Of a stretch of 64,000 bases of DNA, positions 8,065 to 17,138 are shown in pieces (within the stretch, counting starts at the first letter, position 1; every line of letters starts with the position of its first letter). The notes beneath the pieces were generated by a model. That model saw only the letters and a program-made list of their open reading frames with translations. It made no database searches and was not told the origin of the DNA. A program made the translations under genes and the position numbers. Origin of the DNA: Gluconacetobacter johannae. Lineage in GTDB: Bacteria > Pseudomonadota > Alphaproteobacteria > Acetobacterales > Acetobacteraceae. The stretch lies in contig NZ_BAQK01000005.1 in NCBI RefSeq assembly GCF_025994435.1, forward strand, positions 37,110 through 101,109, given 5' to 3'.

Positions 8065-8890
8065 TGTCCACCACCTTCTAACCTCGCTCACCTATTTGGC
8101 GGGATCGCACAAGCATTTGGTCATGATGCGGCGGCAACTCATCGAGAATGGAGGCATGGGCCAAATGGAGATCCAGCGTTTCGTGGAGATGCGCGAGTGC
8201 GGCCGTCGGCTCGCTGCCATTGCGGACGGCTTGGACATGCCCGCCGGACGGGCGAGCGCCGGCCGACTGTTGCAGAACCTTGACAAGGTCGCACCGTTTT
8301 GCATCGCCCTGACGCCCGATCGATTGAGTCTGGTCGCTGATGAGATGGCGATCCTGACCTCGGCCTTTCAGGATGAGATGGAGGCCCGATTGCTGTTTGC
8401 CTTTCCGGCCTCCAGCGCGCGATATTTCTCCACCGACCCTCTTTTCGGTGAACTGGTCGAGGATGCTTTCCCGGATGTCGCCTACGACATCGCCGAGGCT
8501 GGCAAGTGCCGGGGGCTGGGGCGCTGGACGGCCACGGTCATGCACCTGATGCGCGTGCTCGAGTCGGGGCTGGCCGCGTTGGCCAAGCATCTGGATGTGC
8601 CGTCGGGCGAGAACTGGAACAGCGTCCTCGGAGCGATAGAGGGCAAGCTTCGCGAAGTCCGGCGAAGAGTCGACGGTCGGGATGAGGAGCAATGGGCGGC
8701 CGAAGCGGGCGTCCATCTACGTTTCATCAAGAACGCCTGGCGCAATCACGCAATGCACCCGCTTGAGCGGTACGATGAAGAGCGTGCGGCCCAGATCTTC
8801 GAGAATACACGTTCGTTCATGCAGCACCTTGCCGGCAAGCTGGCGATGAGCTCGGCCGAGCCGTTTCCCGGCGCGGGGCTTGCGAAATGA
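8051..8890 (+). CDS. Predicted HEPN-domain protein
   Basis: I favour the GTG at 8051, preceded by a G-rich site (279 residues); an in-frame TTG at 8021 is possible. The protein is mostly helical. Near its C-terminus it has the sequence W-R-N-H-A-M-H-P, where R231-N-H-A-M-H236 is the Rx4H motif of HEPN RNases, with the asparagine after the arginine that is common in active members. A preceding helix (M-H-L-M-R-V-L-E-S-G-L-A-A-L-A) fits the HEPN four-helix bundle. HEPN proteins often act as RNases in defence or toxin systems. The gene overlaps the HNH gene by ATGA. The HEPN call is inferred from the motif and context. Confidence 0.65.
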   Translation: MIRIDVHHLLTSLTYLAGSHKHLVMMRRQLIENGGMGQMEIQRFVEMRECGRRLAAIADGLDMPAGRASAGRLLQNLDKVAPFCIALTPDRLSLVADEMAILTSAFQDEMEARLLFAFPASSARYFSTDPLFGELVEDAFPDVAYDIAEAGKCRGLGRWTATVMHLMRVLESGLAALAKHLDVPSGENWNSVLGAIEGKLREVRRRVDGRDEEQWAAEAGVHLRFIKNAWRNHAMHPLERYDEERAAQIFENTRSFMQHLAGKLAMSSAEPFPGAGLAK

Positions 8891-9663
8891 GACCATCGGA
8901 GACGACGGTCAAAAGGCTCTTCGCGATGTCGGGGAACCTCTGCGCCTTTCCAGGGTGCGCCTTGCCCATTGTAGAAGCCGTGGGAACGATTACCGGCGAA
9001 ATATGCCATATCCGCGCGCGAAATGAGGGCGGCCCCCGCTTCGACGTCACGCAGAGCGAGGACGAACGGCAGAGCTTCGCCAATCTGGTTCTGCTGTGCC
9101 GCCGGCACCATAAGATGGTGGACGCCGAACCCGACGTGTATTCAGCAGAGGCGCTTGAGGAGATCAAGCGGCTTCGAGAGGAGGAAATGGGGCGGCCCGA
9201 AGAGGCTACCGATGCCTTCTACGCGAAGATACTCCTCAGCGACCTTCGGCGTATCGAGGTGACCAACAATAGCGGCAATGTTGTCATTGACAGTCCCGGC
9301 GCCATCATAGCTGCAACCGTCAATGTGAAGAGCGCCCGTAAAACGGTGAAAATACAGCCGGCAGCAGGCACCATAGGGGCCGATTTGAAAGCAAGTCGGT
9401 ATATTCAGTACCTGATCAGTCGCTATAATAAATTCGCAAGCGCCGATAAATCGCGCGACACAAAATTCAGCTATGGCGCTATTACGAAGAATATTGAAGC
9501 GAACTTCAGCGGGCCTTGGAGAATGCTGGCGATCGAGGATTTCGACGCCCTCTGCACCTATCTTCAACGGAGGATCAGCCGAACGCGCATAGCAAAGGCA
9601 AACGCGGCTAAAGGGCTAAGGGCTTTTTCCAGCTTCGAGGACTACGCCCAAACAGTCGGTTGA
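8887..9663 (+). CDS. HNH endonuclease-domain protein
   Basis: The 258-residue protein has an N-terminal HNH nuclease domain. C19 and C24 form the first metal pair, followed by G-E-I-C-H-I (H41, the first catalytic-type His), N66 in F-A-N-L-V-L-L-C, and C71-x2-H-H (H74, H75) with D79. The C-terminal part, from about residue 125, contains a strand-rich S-G-N-V-V-I-D-S-P-G-A-I segment and then a helical G-T-I-G-A-D-L-K-A-S-R-Y-I module seen in many HNH defence-type proteins. The start overlaps the HEPN stop as ATGA, so the two are translationally coupled. DNA or RNA cleavage is likely; the target is unknown. Confidence 0.82.
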   Translation: MRPSETTVKRLFAMSGNLCAFPGCALPIVEAVGTITGEICHIRARNEGGPRFDVTQSEDERQSFANLVLLCRRHHKMVDAEPDVYSAEALEEIKRLREEEMGRPEEATDAFYAKILLSDLRRIEVTNNSGNVVIDSPGAIIAATVNVKSARKTVKIQPAAGTIGADLKASRYIQYLISRYNKFASADKSRDTKFSYGAITKNIEANFSGPWRMLAIEDFDALCTYLQRRISRTRIAKANAAKGLRAFSSFEDYAQTVG

Positions 9664-9690
9664 GCGATGGTTCGGCATGACCAGGGCCTG

Positions 9691-9798
9691 TTAGGGCTTG
9701 ATCCAATCTGCTGCGGCAGCGATGTGGATGACCGCGAGGAACGACGTTGCTGTTTTTTCGTATCTGGTTGCGACAGCGCGCCACTCCTTGAGGCGGTC
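9691..9798 (-). pseudogene. 3' remnant of an IS5-type transposase
   Basis: On the minus strand this reads as 35 residues ending in a stop at 9691-9693. It includes R-L-K-E-W-R-A-V-A-T-R-Y-E-K-T, the strongly conserved tail of IS5-family transposases, and ends A-A-D-W-I-K-P. Upstream (9799 onward) the frame hits a stop and the similarity ends, so the rest of the transposase and its terminal repeats are lost. The flanking stretch 9799-10100 contains nothing else I can name. It marks an old insertion between the HNH operon and the next, more AT-rich gene. Confidence 0.75.
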
Positions 9799-10100
9799 CA
9801 GAAGTTCTCAACGAGTTACCGACACCGATAGGCCCATTTTGGGCAGCCGACCGGCCCATCCCGTTGTTTCGCGGGAAGGTGTCGAGCATGGCTGGCATGA
9901 CGGCGATTTTCGCCGATCTGCTTCAAATTCATGTGGCAGACCGGCGGTTAAGGGAACTTTGCTGCTATCTCCCATCGTGGATGGCGAACAGCGGTTCGCT
10001 GACAGCGATACATCCTTCAACTATACATCGCCATTAAATTTCCGTATAGTGGCTAGGAAATCTAGACTTCATAAAGTTTCATCGTGAAGAAAGTAACCTC

Positions 10101-11570
10101 ATGATATTCAAAGAAGATGATGTCCACGAATATCTCTACAGGATCGGCCTTGAAGCAGTCATAGTTGAGCCTGACCCAACCCTTCTTCAAGAACCACAAA
10201 GAAATACGCCGTTCGATGATTCTGACGTTTCATTTGAGTTTTGGAAGGTGCTAAAGGCCAAAGCGTTGGGCCGCATTGAGCAAATGCACAAGTTAATTCG
10301 GTACGGTACATTCGCTGGGAGTAAAGTCAAACTCCCAACCGACCATACTAAACCTATGGAATTAGACCTTATCGGCACGCACGAATCTGGCCTATTCATC
10401 CTAGAATTGAAGGTGAAAGGACCAGCAGAACGGAATGCCTTTTCCGAACTTCTGGCTTATAGCAACTATGTAGCTGGGGCATTTGAACTGTCAGGCCGCA
10501 AGGACATCATCAACGTATTGGTTGCTCCGCTGGCCGCAAAGATAACCACCCAAGCCTACTTATACGATCTGCTGATTAACGAGCGCAATATTATCGTTTA
10601 CCAGCCAAAGTTTGATGGTGATGACATTGAGACATTATCTCTGGAATTGTTTGTGCCTAGCGACGAGACCTTCCAGCAGGCTGCCAATAGGCTTCTTTCG
10701 CATCAAGCCATGAGTTGTGCTGCTATTTCATTTCACAATGTTCCTAATTGGATCGAGAGTGCATCTCCGGGTGAGAACCCATCAGATTCCACAATTGGAT
10801 ACCTTTCGGCCGTTAGCAGCTATGCTTCGCAACTCATGGAAGCCGAAGGACTGAATGGCTTCTGTTTTATGCGGAAACGCTGGGCAGAATATGAAGCCTA
10901 CTACGCGAACACACTGTTCGTCTGCGCCGTGAATCCTTTTTTCTCCGCTGCGCCAACTCGTGCAGCGACATTGATCGCACAGCTAAAAGAAACCGAGCGT
11001 TCGACTTTTATGGAAGCCCCGCAATCGGGGTTCCATGAGCGTCTGGTTGACGTTGGCCAACGTGCGTTGCGTGAAGGTATTAAGACCCCAATTGAGACTG
11101 AAGTGTGCACCCCTCTGTGGTCTGCAATCGTGACCTCAGTTGGCGAGGTCGTCTACACGCATAATGTTGGGTTTCGCCCGACTGGCCTCTTTCGAGAAGC
11201 TTATGTTAGTTATCTTGATGAAATGTATCGCGGAATTGCTCACGGGTCCGGCCTCGACGCCCCAGCCCTTCGAATCGAAGCTATATCAAACTGGTACACT
11301 GCGTGGGAATTTATGGAAGCCTGCGGCTATGGCGGCGAGAAGGGTGAGCATGACTATGACGACGAAGGCGAGGAGCAGACGGGTGAAGATGACGACAACC
11401 TTGAAGAAGATGCGGACTTCGCCGATGAGGTAGGGTATTGGGAAGAAGGTGAATGCGGCACTTGCGACGGCACAGGCAACGGCGTCGGCGTCAATCCATA
11501 TTCAAACGAGCGCATGCGATGTCCCACTTGTGGCGGGAGTGGTATTGTTCGATATTGGGTTCCTAATTAG
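10101..11570 (+). CDS. PD-(D/E)XK nuclease-like protein with DnaJ-type zinc finger
   Basis: This 489-residue protein has a restriction-endonuclease-like core: M-E-L-D89-L-I-G followed by L-F-I-L-E102-L-K104-V-K, the D...E-x-K catalytic pattern. The long middle region (about 200-410) has no recognised motif. An acidic linker rich in D and E (about 415-450) precedes C-G-T-C-D-G-T-G-N-G and C-P-T-C-G-G-S-G at the C-terminus, a pair of CxxCxGxG repeats as in the DnaJ cysteine-rich zinc finger. Base composition is clearly more AT-rich than its neighbours, suggesting separate acquisition. It stands alone beside the IS5 remnant. A defence nuclease is inferred, not shown. It ends in TAG. Confidence 0.68.
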   Translation: MIFKEDDVHEYLYRIGLEAVIVEPDPTLLQEPQRNTPFDDSDVSFEFWKVLKAKALGRIEQMHKLIRYGTFAGSKVKLPTDHTKPMELDLIGTHESGLFILELKVKGPAERNAFSELLAYSNYVAGAFELSGRKDIINVLVAPLAAKITTQAYLYDLLINERNIIVYQPKFDGDDIETLSLELFVPSDETFQQAANRLLSHQAMSCAAISFHNVPNWIESASPGENPSDSTIGYLSAVSSYASQLMEAEGLNGFCFMRKRWAEYEAYYANTLFVCAVNPFFSAAPTRAATLIAQLKETERSTFMEAPQSGFHERLVDVGQRALREGIKTPIETEVCTPLWSAIVTSVGEVVYTHNVGFRPTGLFREAYVSYLDEMYRGIAHGSGLDAPALRIEAISNWYTAWEFMEACGYGGEKGEHDYDDEGEEQTGEDDDNLEEDADFADEVGYWEEGECGTCDGTGNGVGVNPYSNERMRCPTCGGSGIVRYWVPN

Positions 11571-11794
11571 CGTCCTCTTCAAATGAAGCTTAAGTTTGCG
11601 GCGTGCTTATTCAATGATCTTGATAACCGCTTTACGTAACGACGCGATGCTGATTGAAGGCGACTGCCGCCCGCTTGCTCCGTTTCCGTTAATCCAACGG
11701 GCAGTTTGGGGGGGGGAAACGGACTGGCAGGTTTCCGACCACTACGCTGGAAAGCTGTCCTTCATCTGGTTGACGAGTTTCGGCGTAAGGCCAA

Positions 11795-12715
11795 TCATCG
11801 AGAGGCCTCCACCTGCGCCACTACGGCGCGGACACGCTTCATGCCCTCGTCTGGGTTCGCATAAACGCCCTCGCGGCGCAGAATCTCGCCGTCTGGCGCT
11901 AATACCACCCAGAGACACAGCTCTAGCGGATTGTCCTCGGGCACGAGTGCACCAAGCGCCGGGTCATTGCTCGGCCCCACCACGGCCACAAAGTGCTGGT
12001 CTACCAGCCGCTTGGTGGTTTGGTATTCCATGAAGTAGCCCAGCGAGAAGTCGAGCTTGCTACGCGTAGGGTGGTCCGGATCGTAGACTACTATGAACAC
12101 CATTGCGCCTCGCTCCGCTGCCTCGGCTCGCGCTGACTTGAGGTCGTCATGGGGCGGTCGCAGGAAGAACCTATTGGCGCTGTATTGAGGGTCCGTCGAC
12201 GGGGATGAGGGGAGCGCCGCCGCGTGCGAAGCCTGAATCCATCGGTTAAAAGAACGTGGCATGTAGCGCGCGGCGAGCACTCGTCCGCGCGGGCTGTCCA
12301 GCAGTTTCCGCTCGATCGCGTCGCTGTCAAGCTGCAGATATTCGAGCGGCGGCCGAAGGGCGCTCAGCGTCTGGCCAAGGCCGCTGCTCGGAAGTGTCGA
12401 GTAGAACGCCACAAAGCCATGGCAGCGATGAGTACCGAGGCGGTCGCGGACATTCGGCTCGTCGGCGGGGGTAACGGAAGTGCCCGAGTGCGCCTTGTGC
12501 TTGCAACTCACCAGCCAGCGCACCACGTTCGCGCCACCTGGCCCTAGCCGATCCTCTTCGACAATGATGTCTCGGCCACCATCGGCGCCTCTGTCGGGCT
12601 GCTCAACGATCCTGAAGCCTTCAGCAATGAGAAACTCGCGCGCAAAAAGCTCGAAGCGGTCCCTGTCGGGGCCACTCTGTGCCAATGGGATTTCAGTAAA
12701 CTCTAACGCTGCCAT
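11795..12715 (-). CDS. Mrr-like restriction-type protein with a second C-terminal domain
   Basis: Residues 15-110 of the 306-residue protein look like an Mrr catalytic domain: F-A-R-E-F-L-I-A-E-G-F, then G-A-D-G-G-R-D49-I-I-V, then W-L-V-S70-C-K72-H. The usual (E/Q)-x-K is S-C-K here, so activity is uncertain. The C-terminal half (about 190-300) contains M-V-F-I-V-V-Y-D-P-D-H-P and L-C-L-W-V-V-L-A-P-D-G-E-I, which suggests a thioredoxin-like fold without a visible active-site cysteine pair. The pairing of the two domains is unusual. It lies 166 bases from the kinase gene on the same strand and may act with it. Function is unproved. Confidence 0.62.
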   Translation of the reverse strand: MAALEFTEIPLAQSGPDRDRFELFAREFLIAEGFRIVEQPDRGADGGRDIIVEEDRLGPGGANVVRWLVSCKHKAHSGTSVTPADEPNVRDRLGTHRCHGFVAFYSTLPSSGLGQTLSALRPPLEYLQLDSDAIERKLLDSPRGRVLAARYMPRSFNRWIQASHAAALPSSPSTDPQYSANRFFLRPPHDDLKSARAEAAERGAMVFIVVYDPDHPTRSKLDFSLGYFMEYQTTKRLVDQHFVAVVGPSNDPALGALVPEDNPLELCLWVVLAPDGEILRREGVYANPDEGMKRVRAVVAQVEASR

Positions 12716-12881
12716 GTGGGTCCCTTTAGTATCTTGTGAGGCTGGGATTAGCTGAGGCGTGATCTCGACATTATTTTCCTGATTTTCTTGTTCGCCACGC
12801 AGACCATTGCGTCGCCCATGTCCCGAGATTGACTAGATGTCTTCGCGCTTTTCCAAGAAGGCCTCATTGCGCGATGACGCG

Positions 12882-13844
12882 TTACCTCATCATGCCTGTC
12901 GCGTTCAAATCAGCGTTGCATACCTCAGAGTGAATAATATTAAGCTGTTGCAACACCTGCTTTGCAGATGGCCTATCAGATGCGTTGCTTTTCAGCATTC
13001 CTTCTACGAGGGCGTCCAAGCGAGCCCCCGATGCCCCTGCCAGCTGCCGAACATCCAGATGTATATCGTCGGTGACTGCTTGCGGTCGTTTCTGTGGGTT
13101 AAATCCGGTTAGTGAGCGATAGAGTACCAGCCCGAGCTGATAAATATCCGAAGCCGGACTTAAGTCTACCTGTTCACCTCTGGCTATCGCGACAAGCTCT
13201 GGGGTTCGGTGAAAAAAGGGCATGGCAGCATATGCCGCAACCTCGTCAGCCTCTTCTTTCCCGCCATCAGCCATCAGCACTTTTGCCAAACCAAGGTCTC
13301 CAAGTCGTGCCGATTGCCCATGCACCAGAATGTTCGCCGGCTTGATGTCACGGTGGACGATCGGATGTTCTTGACTATGAAGATAGGCCACTCCCGACGC
13401 TACGTTGTACACGTAGCGGAGCGCCTCTAGCCGCGTAAGGCGCGGCGTCCCAATGCCCACAACGTTCTCGAAATTCTCGGGCACATAGTCTACCACAGCA
13501 AAAGGATACTCGCGGTCGCCGGACTTATAGGTTCCCGTATCGTAGATGCTGAGCAGCGCTGGATGCTTTAGGGTTTGATAGTGCTTGATCTCATCTAAGA
13601 ACCGATCGCGACGCTTCCGGTCGCTGATCTTGTGAAAAACTTTCAGAGCGAATTGCGTCCCCTGATGCGCGCCAGAAGTGCAGGTGACAAGAAAAGCTGT
13701 ACCATTTCCACCCTTTCCCACAAATCTCTGGTTAAGGTAGAATTCTCCCTTAGCAGATTTCACAGACTGCAGATGAGATAAGAAGAAGGAGTCAAAATCC
13801 TTCTCAGCGGCTTCAAGTTTCGTGGTAGATTCTTCTTCCGCCAT
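12882..13844 (-). CDS. Hanks-type Ser/Thr protein kinase
   Basis: This 320-residue cytoplasmic kinase has all the main subdomains. These are the glycine loop G-K-G-G-N-G-T-A-F (43-51), the catalytic lysine in A-L-K68-V-F, E85 in the C-helix, H-R-D-I-K-P-A-N-I-L (164-173), and the metal-binding D183 in a G-D-L-G variant of DFG. It has no membrane segment or extracellular sensor domain, unlike PknB-type kinases, and ends about 25 residues after the kinase fold. A small soluble kinase in an accessory island beside a restriction-type gene resembles kinases used in phage defence. That role is inference; kinase activity is well supported. Confidence 0.85.
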   Translation of the reverse strand: MAEEESTTKLEAAEKDFDSFFLSHLQSVKSAKGEFYLNQRFVGKGGNGTAFLVTCTSGAHQGTQFALKVFHKISDRKRRDRFLDEIKHYQTLKHPALLSIYDTGTYKSGDREYPFAVVDYVPENFENVVGIGTPRLTRLEALRYVYNVASGVAYLHSQEHPIVHRDIKPANILVHGQSARLGDLGLAKVLMADGGKEEADEVAAYAAMPFFHRTPELVAIARGEQVDLSPASDIYQLGLVLYRSLTGFNPQKRPQAVTDDIHLDVRQLAGASGARLDALVEGMLKSNASDRPSAKQVLQQLNIIHSEVCNADLNATGMMR

Positions 13845-14178
13845 GCAGCCCCCTTGGCATTAAGCTCACTTCCTCGTTCGTCGATGCGAGTCGCATAGTG
13901 ACGACAATGCGCCCCAAACGGCTCTTGCTTCGGTCGTGTCAGACGCTCGACACGCTAGACGTACGCCGTGGTCAAGCCAACATGCCTGAGACCGCCGAAC
14001 GTCTGTTTCACTGGGTTGATGCACAAAATGTCGCCGCTCCGTTTCCAGCCCCGACCACGCCGATGGTTGGGAACTCAGGAGCGGCGGATTTCAGGAGAAC
14101 GGCAGCAACCTGGAAATGGCAGAGATGAGGCGATAACCGACATTACAATGAAGGACGCGGGACGGAGATCATCCCTGC
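13845..14178. other. Intergenic, no gene seen
   Basis: This 334-base gap separates the kinase gene from a divergent backbone gene. I see no coding frame with a ribosome site, no RNA gene and no strong hairpin. The promoters of both flanking genes should lie here. Confidence 0.45.
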
Positions 14179-14952
14179 GTGGCAAAGCCAGACTGGCAAC
14201 TCGCACCGACCTGGTTCATTGTTTATGTGATGAATCCATTTCGTTCGCCCGACACCGACCTCTCCCTGTCGCATGCCCTCATCCTGAAGGCCGCGCTGCT
14301 GACGATCGGCTATATTGAGGAAAACGGTCCGATCGGCCTCACGCCCACCAAGGCGCTCAAGCGCTATTTTATCGCGTGGGCCGCCGAGGCATTTGACTGG
14401 CCCCACTATAGGGTCGAAGACCTCTATGCCCTCAATAAAGTCCTCAATGAACACGATTTCCCACCACTGGTGATCCTGCATGAGGTTCTGCTCAGCGCCA
14501 AGCTCGCACGGCATTTCAAGGGCACCCTGCGGCTGACTGACCTGGCGAAAAAGCTCAAATCGGAGCCTGCCCGGCTCTGGATGCTGTTGACGACCCACCT
14601 CCTCTTTGTCGTCGACCACAGTCCTTACACCCGAAGCGATGAACCACTGTTCGGCAACTGGGATATCTTTCTCAACGTCATCAATATCGAGGCCCAGGTT
14701 GCCGTCACCGAAGAACGGCTATGCGCGGTTCTCTACGGAGGCGAGGAAGAGGAAATCCATCACCGTGATTTCAAGCTGACCGCCAGTCTTTACATCCATG
14801 TCCTGCGACCGCTGTGCTGGGCAGGACTGCTCAACGAGCACCGAACAGGCTCCGGCTTCAGCAGACGGGATTTCTATACCAAAACGCCCTTATGGCCAGC
14901 GGCCCTCAAACTCGAGACGGATCGACACCTGCTCCCGGCGACCCGTCACTGA
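14179..14952 (+). CDS. Conserved hypothetical protein of the element backbone
   Basis: The GTG at 14179 has a GGAG site 11 bases upstream (257 residues); an ATG at 14230 would give 240 residues. The protein is soluble and helical, with many aromatic residues (A-L-K-R-Y-F-I-A-W-A-A-E-A-F-D-W) and an L-T-D-L-A-K-K-L segment that could be part of a winged helix. I do not recognise a named family, though similar proteins seem to accompany ParB genes on conjugative elements (from memory, unchecked). It converges on the ParB-like gene, and a terminator lies between them. Confidence 0.65.
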   Translation: MAKPDWQLAPTWFIVYVMNPFRSPDTDLSLSHALILKAALLTIGYIEENGPIGLTPTKALKRYFIAWAAEAFDWPHYRVEDLYALNKVLNEHDFPPLVILHEVLLSAKLARHFKGTLRLTDLAKKLKSEPARLWMLLTTHLLFVVDHSPYTRSDEPLFGNWDIFLNVINIEAQVAVTEERLCAVLYGGEEEEIHHRDFKLTASLYIHVLRPLCWAGLLNEHRTGSGFSRRDFYTKTPLWPAALKLETDRHLLPATRH

Positions 14953-15019
14953 CTCCAACCGGCCGCCAACGCGGGTGCGCGTTGCAGCGGCTGCGCCCGG
15001 ATACAGCCTCGTCCAATAT

Positions 15020-15050
15020 AAAAGGCGGCTCCCGGAGACCGGAAGCCGCC
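15020..15050 (-). terminator. Rho-independent terminator of the ParB-like gene
   Basis: Read on the minus strand, 12-base arms (15039-15050 and 15024-15035, one mismatch) with a 3-base loop are followed directly by TTTT (15020-15023). It lies 22 bases past the stop of the ParB-like gene. Confidence 0.8.
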
Positions 15051-15071
15051 CATGATACTCATCAACAGATC

Positions 15072-17138
15072 TCACTCGGCTGCGACCGCATCAGGACTGT
15101 CGGTCATGCGCGCCGCCCCTTCCTCCCTTTCAGTTTGCTCCGGCGCATGCGCCGTCCGCAGAGCCTCGGGTAGCCAGCCGCTGCCCTCAAGCAGCCTTTC
15201 GGCCGCCTGCGCCATGTCGGCCTTTTTCAAATGTGCGATGCGGTCGGCGACCTCGTCGCCCCGCGCCTCACGCACGGCTTCGAGGATGCGCGTCTTGGTG
15301 ACGCGACCGAGATAGTTCTCCACCGTCGGCTGCCAGCCCGCTTCGGCCAGATCGAGCCGGAGCGCGATGGCAAGCCGGTCGGCGCGGGCCAGCCGCTCCC
15401 TGATGCTACGCGCCAGAGACGGACCATGGGAGGATTCATACAGCGCATTGACCCCGAAGGACAGGCAATGCGCCAGCAGCGCGATGCGACTGGTATCATC
15501 CAACCTATCCAGCCACTGCCAGAGCGCATTCTCATCCTCCGGCAGGTCGTGCTTCCAGCCCTCATTGCGTTGGCGCAAGGCGTGCGCCGGAATGCTGCCC
15601 GGCATATCCGGCGAGTGGACCCGCAGCGGGATGTCCCGGACATAGGCTTCCAGGCAGTCCGCGCCCGAGACCTGCCAGTAGAGATCGCGCACCAGCGTAT
15701 ACAGCAGTTCGGTCAGGGCAATGTGCGGATTGGCCGCGAACGCGTCGCGCAGGGCCAGCGTCCGCCAGGCCGTCAGCTCTGTCAGCAGGCGGTCGGGCAA
15801 CGGCTTCAGCCCATCTTCTTCCTCGGGCTCGGTGTCGGGGGCGTTTTCGCCTTCAGACGGGGATGCCTTGATTGCGGCCCCCTCGTCGTCCTCACAGGCG
15901 AGCGTTTCACCGCTGCCCTCGGCGCTGGCGGCGCCCTCCTCCGGTTCCGCCAGCACATCTTCCGGCCGGACGAAGCCCCGTTCGACCAGCAGCGTGCCGT
16001 CAGTATCCAGGCTGACGAAGGCTCCAGCGCGGGCCATGTCCGCCGGATCGAAGGACACCGGGCGTTCCTCCAGCGCCTCAATGGCCTGCTCGATCTCGCC
16101 AAGACGCGCGTCGATTGCCTCGGGGAATTCATCGGCCTGCACGTATTCCGCCTCGATGGCCTCCTGCTCGCTGTGCAGAGCGGTCAGACGGGCCGCTTCT
16201 TCTTCCGAGAGCACAACCGGCGTGCCGTCGATCTCCACAAACGCTCGCGTGTGTCCCCAAGGGAAGGACAGCGCCGTCTCGACCCATTTCCAGCCTTCAG
16301 CGCGGATCTCCTCGGCCGCCCCAGCCAGTTTGTCCATGACCAGCCGATCGAGAAAGGTGGGATCGTCCAGCCATCCGCCATCGTCGGCTTCGAACAGGTC
16401 GCGCATGACGTGGCCGCCAGCGGAGACATAGGCCTCCAGCCCTATGAAGCGCACGCGGCGGTCCGATGCGCGCACGGTCTTTTCCGTCAGCATGCGGCGG
16501 ATCAGATAGGGCTCGCGATTGTGGCTCTGGGCAATAATCTCCCAGACCTGTTCCTGACGGGCATGGTCATCGCTGATGGAAAACGCCATCAACTGTTCCA
16601 GCTTCATGCCATCCTGCTCGTAGATATCGAGCAGCTTGTCCGAAACGGTCATGAGGCGCAGGCGCTGCTTCACCACGGCCGGCACGACGAAGAACGCGGC
16701 AGCGATTTCTTCCTCGGACATGCCCTTCTCCAGCATGTCGCGAAAGGCGCGAAACTGGTCCAGCGGATGCAGGGCCACGCGCTGGACGTTCTCAGCCAGG
16801 GAATCATCCTCGGCGAGAATGGTCGAGCCGGCCTCGCGCACGACACAGGGCACCGGGGCCGTCTTCGCCAGTTTCTTCTGCTTCACCAGCAGTTCGAGAG
16901 CGCGGAACCGGCGGCCCCCGGCCGGCACTTCGTATGACCCGGTTTCTGCCCCTTCGCCGTCAAGAACGGGCCGCACGTTCAGGCTCTGGAGCAGTCCCCG
17001 ACGTTCGACATCGTGGGCCAGTTCCTCGATCGACAGGCCGGCCTTCACACGCCGCACGTTGGACTGCGACAGCACCAGCTTGTTGAAAGGGATATCACGG
17101 GACGCATTGAGGGCGATTTTCTGGATGGCGCTCGCCAT
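15072..17138 (-). CDS. ParB/RepB/Spo0J-type nuclease-fold protein
   Basis: This 688-residue protein is much longer than chromosomal ParB. The N-terminal ParB domain is clear: L-S-Q-S-N-V-R (about 23-29), V-P-A-G-G-R-R-F-R-A-L (about 71-81) and L-A-E-N-V-Q-R (about 113-119). A helix-turn-helix-like region follows (M-S-E-E-E-I-A-A-A-F, about 139-148). The long C-terminal half is acidic, with a low-complexity stretch (about 410-460) and then a helical tail. Such long ParB-like proteins are typical of conjugative elements and large plasmids and probably help stabilise the element. No matching ParA gene is present in the window. It is divergent from the recombinase block. Confidence 0.85.
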   Translation of the reverse strand: MASAIQKIALNASRDIPFNKLVLSQSNVRRVKAGLSIEELAHDVERRGLLQSLNVRPVLDGEGAETGSYEVPAGGRRFRALELLVKQKKLAKTAPVPCVVREAGSTILAEDDSLAENVQRVALHPLDQFRAFRDMLEKGMSEEEIAAAFFVVPAVVKQRLRLMTVSDKLLDIYEQDGMKLEQLMAFSISDDHARQEQVWEIIAQSHNREPYLIRRMLTEKTVRASDRRVRFIGLEAYVSAGGHVMRDLFEADDGGWLDDPTFLDRLVMDKLAGAAEEIRAEGWKWVETALSFPWGHTRAFVEIDGTPVVLSEEEAARLTALHSEQEAIEAEYVQADEFPEAIDARLGEIEQAIEALEERPVSFDPADMARAGAFVSLDTDGTLLVERGFVRPEDVLAEPEEGAASAEGSGETLACEDDEGAAIKASPSEGENAPDTEPEEEDGLKPLPDRLLTELTAWRTLALRDAFAANPHIALTELLYTLVRDLYWQVSGADCLEAYVRDIPLRVHSPDMPGSIPAHALRQRNEGWKHDLPEDENALWQWLDRLDDTSRIALLAHCLSFGVNALYESSHGPSLARSIRERLARADRLAIALRLDLAEAGWQPTVENYLGRVTKTRILEAVREARGDEVADRIAHLKKADMAQAAERLLEGSGWLPEALRTAHAPEQTEREEGAARMTDSPDAVAAE

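Noticed and set aside
9698..10087. A plus-strand 129-codon gene
   Set aside because: It runs antisense through the IS5 transposase remnant and has no recognisable product.
15231..16937. A 568-codon open frame on the plus strand
   Set aside because: It is antisense to the well-supported ParB-like gene, has no family-like motif and reflects GC-rich codon bias. Similar long shadows opposite trbE, recombinase, relaxase and RND genes were dropped for the same reason.
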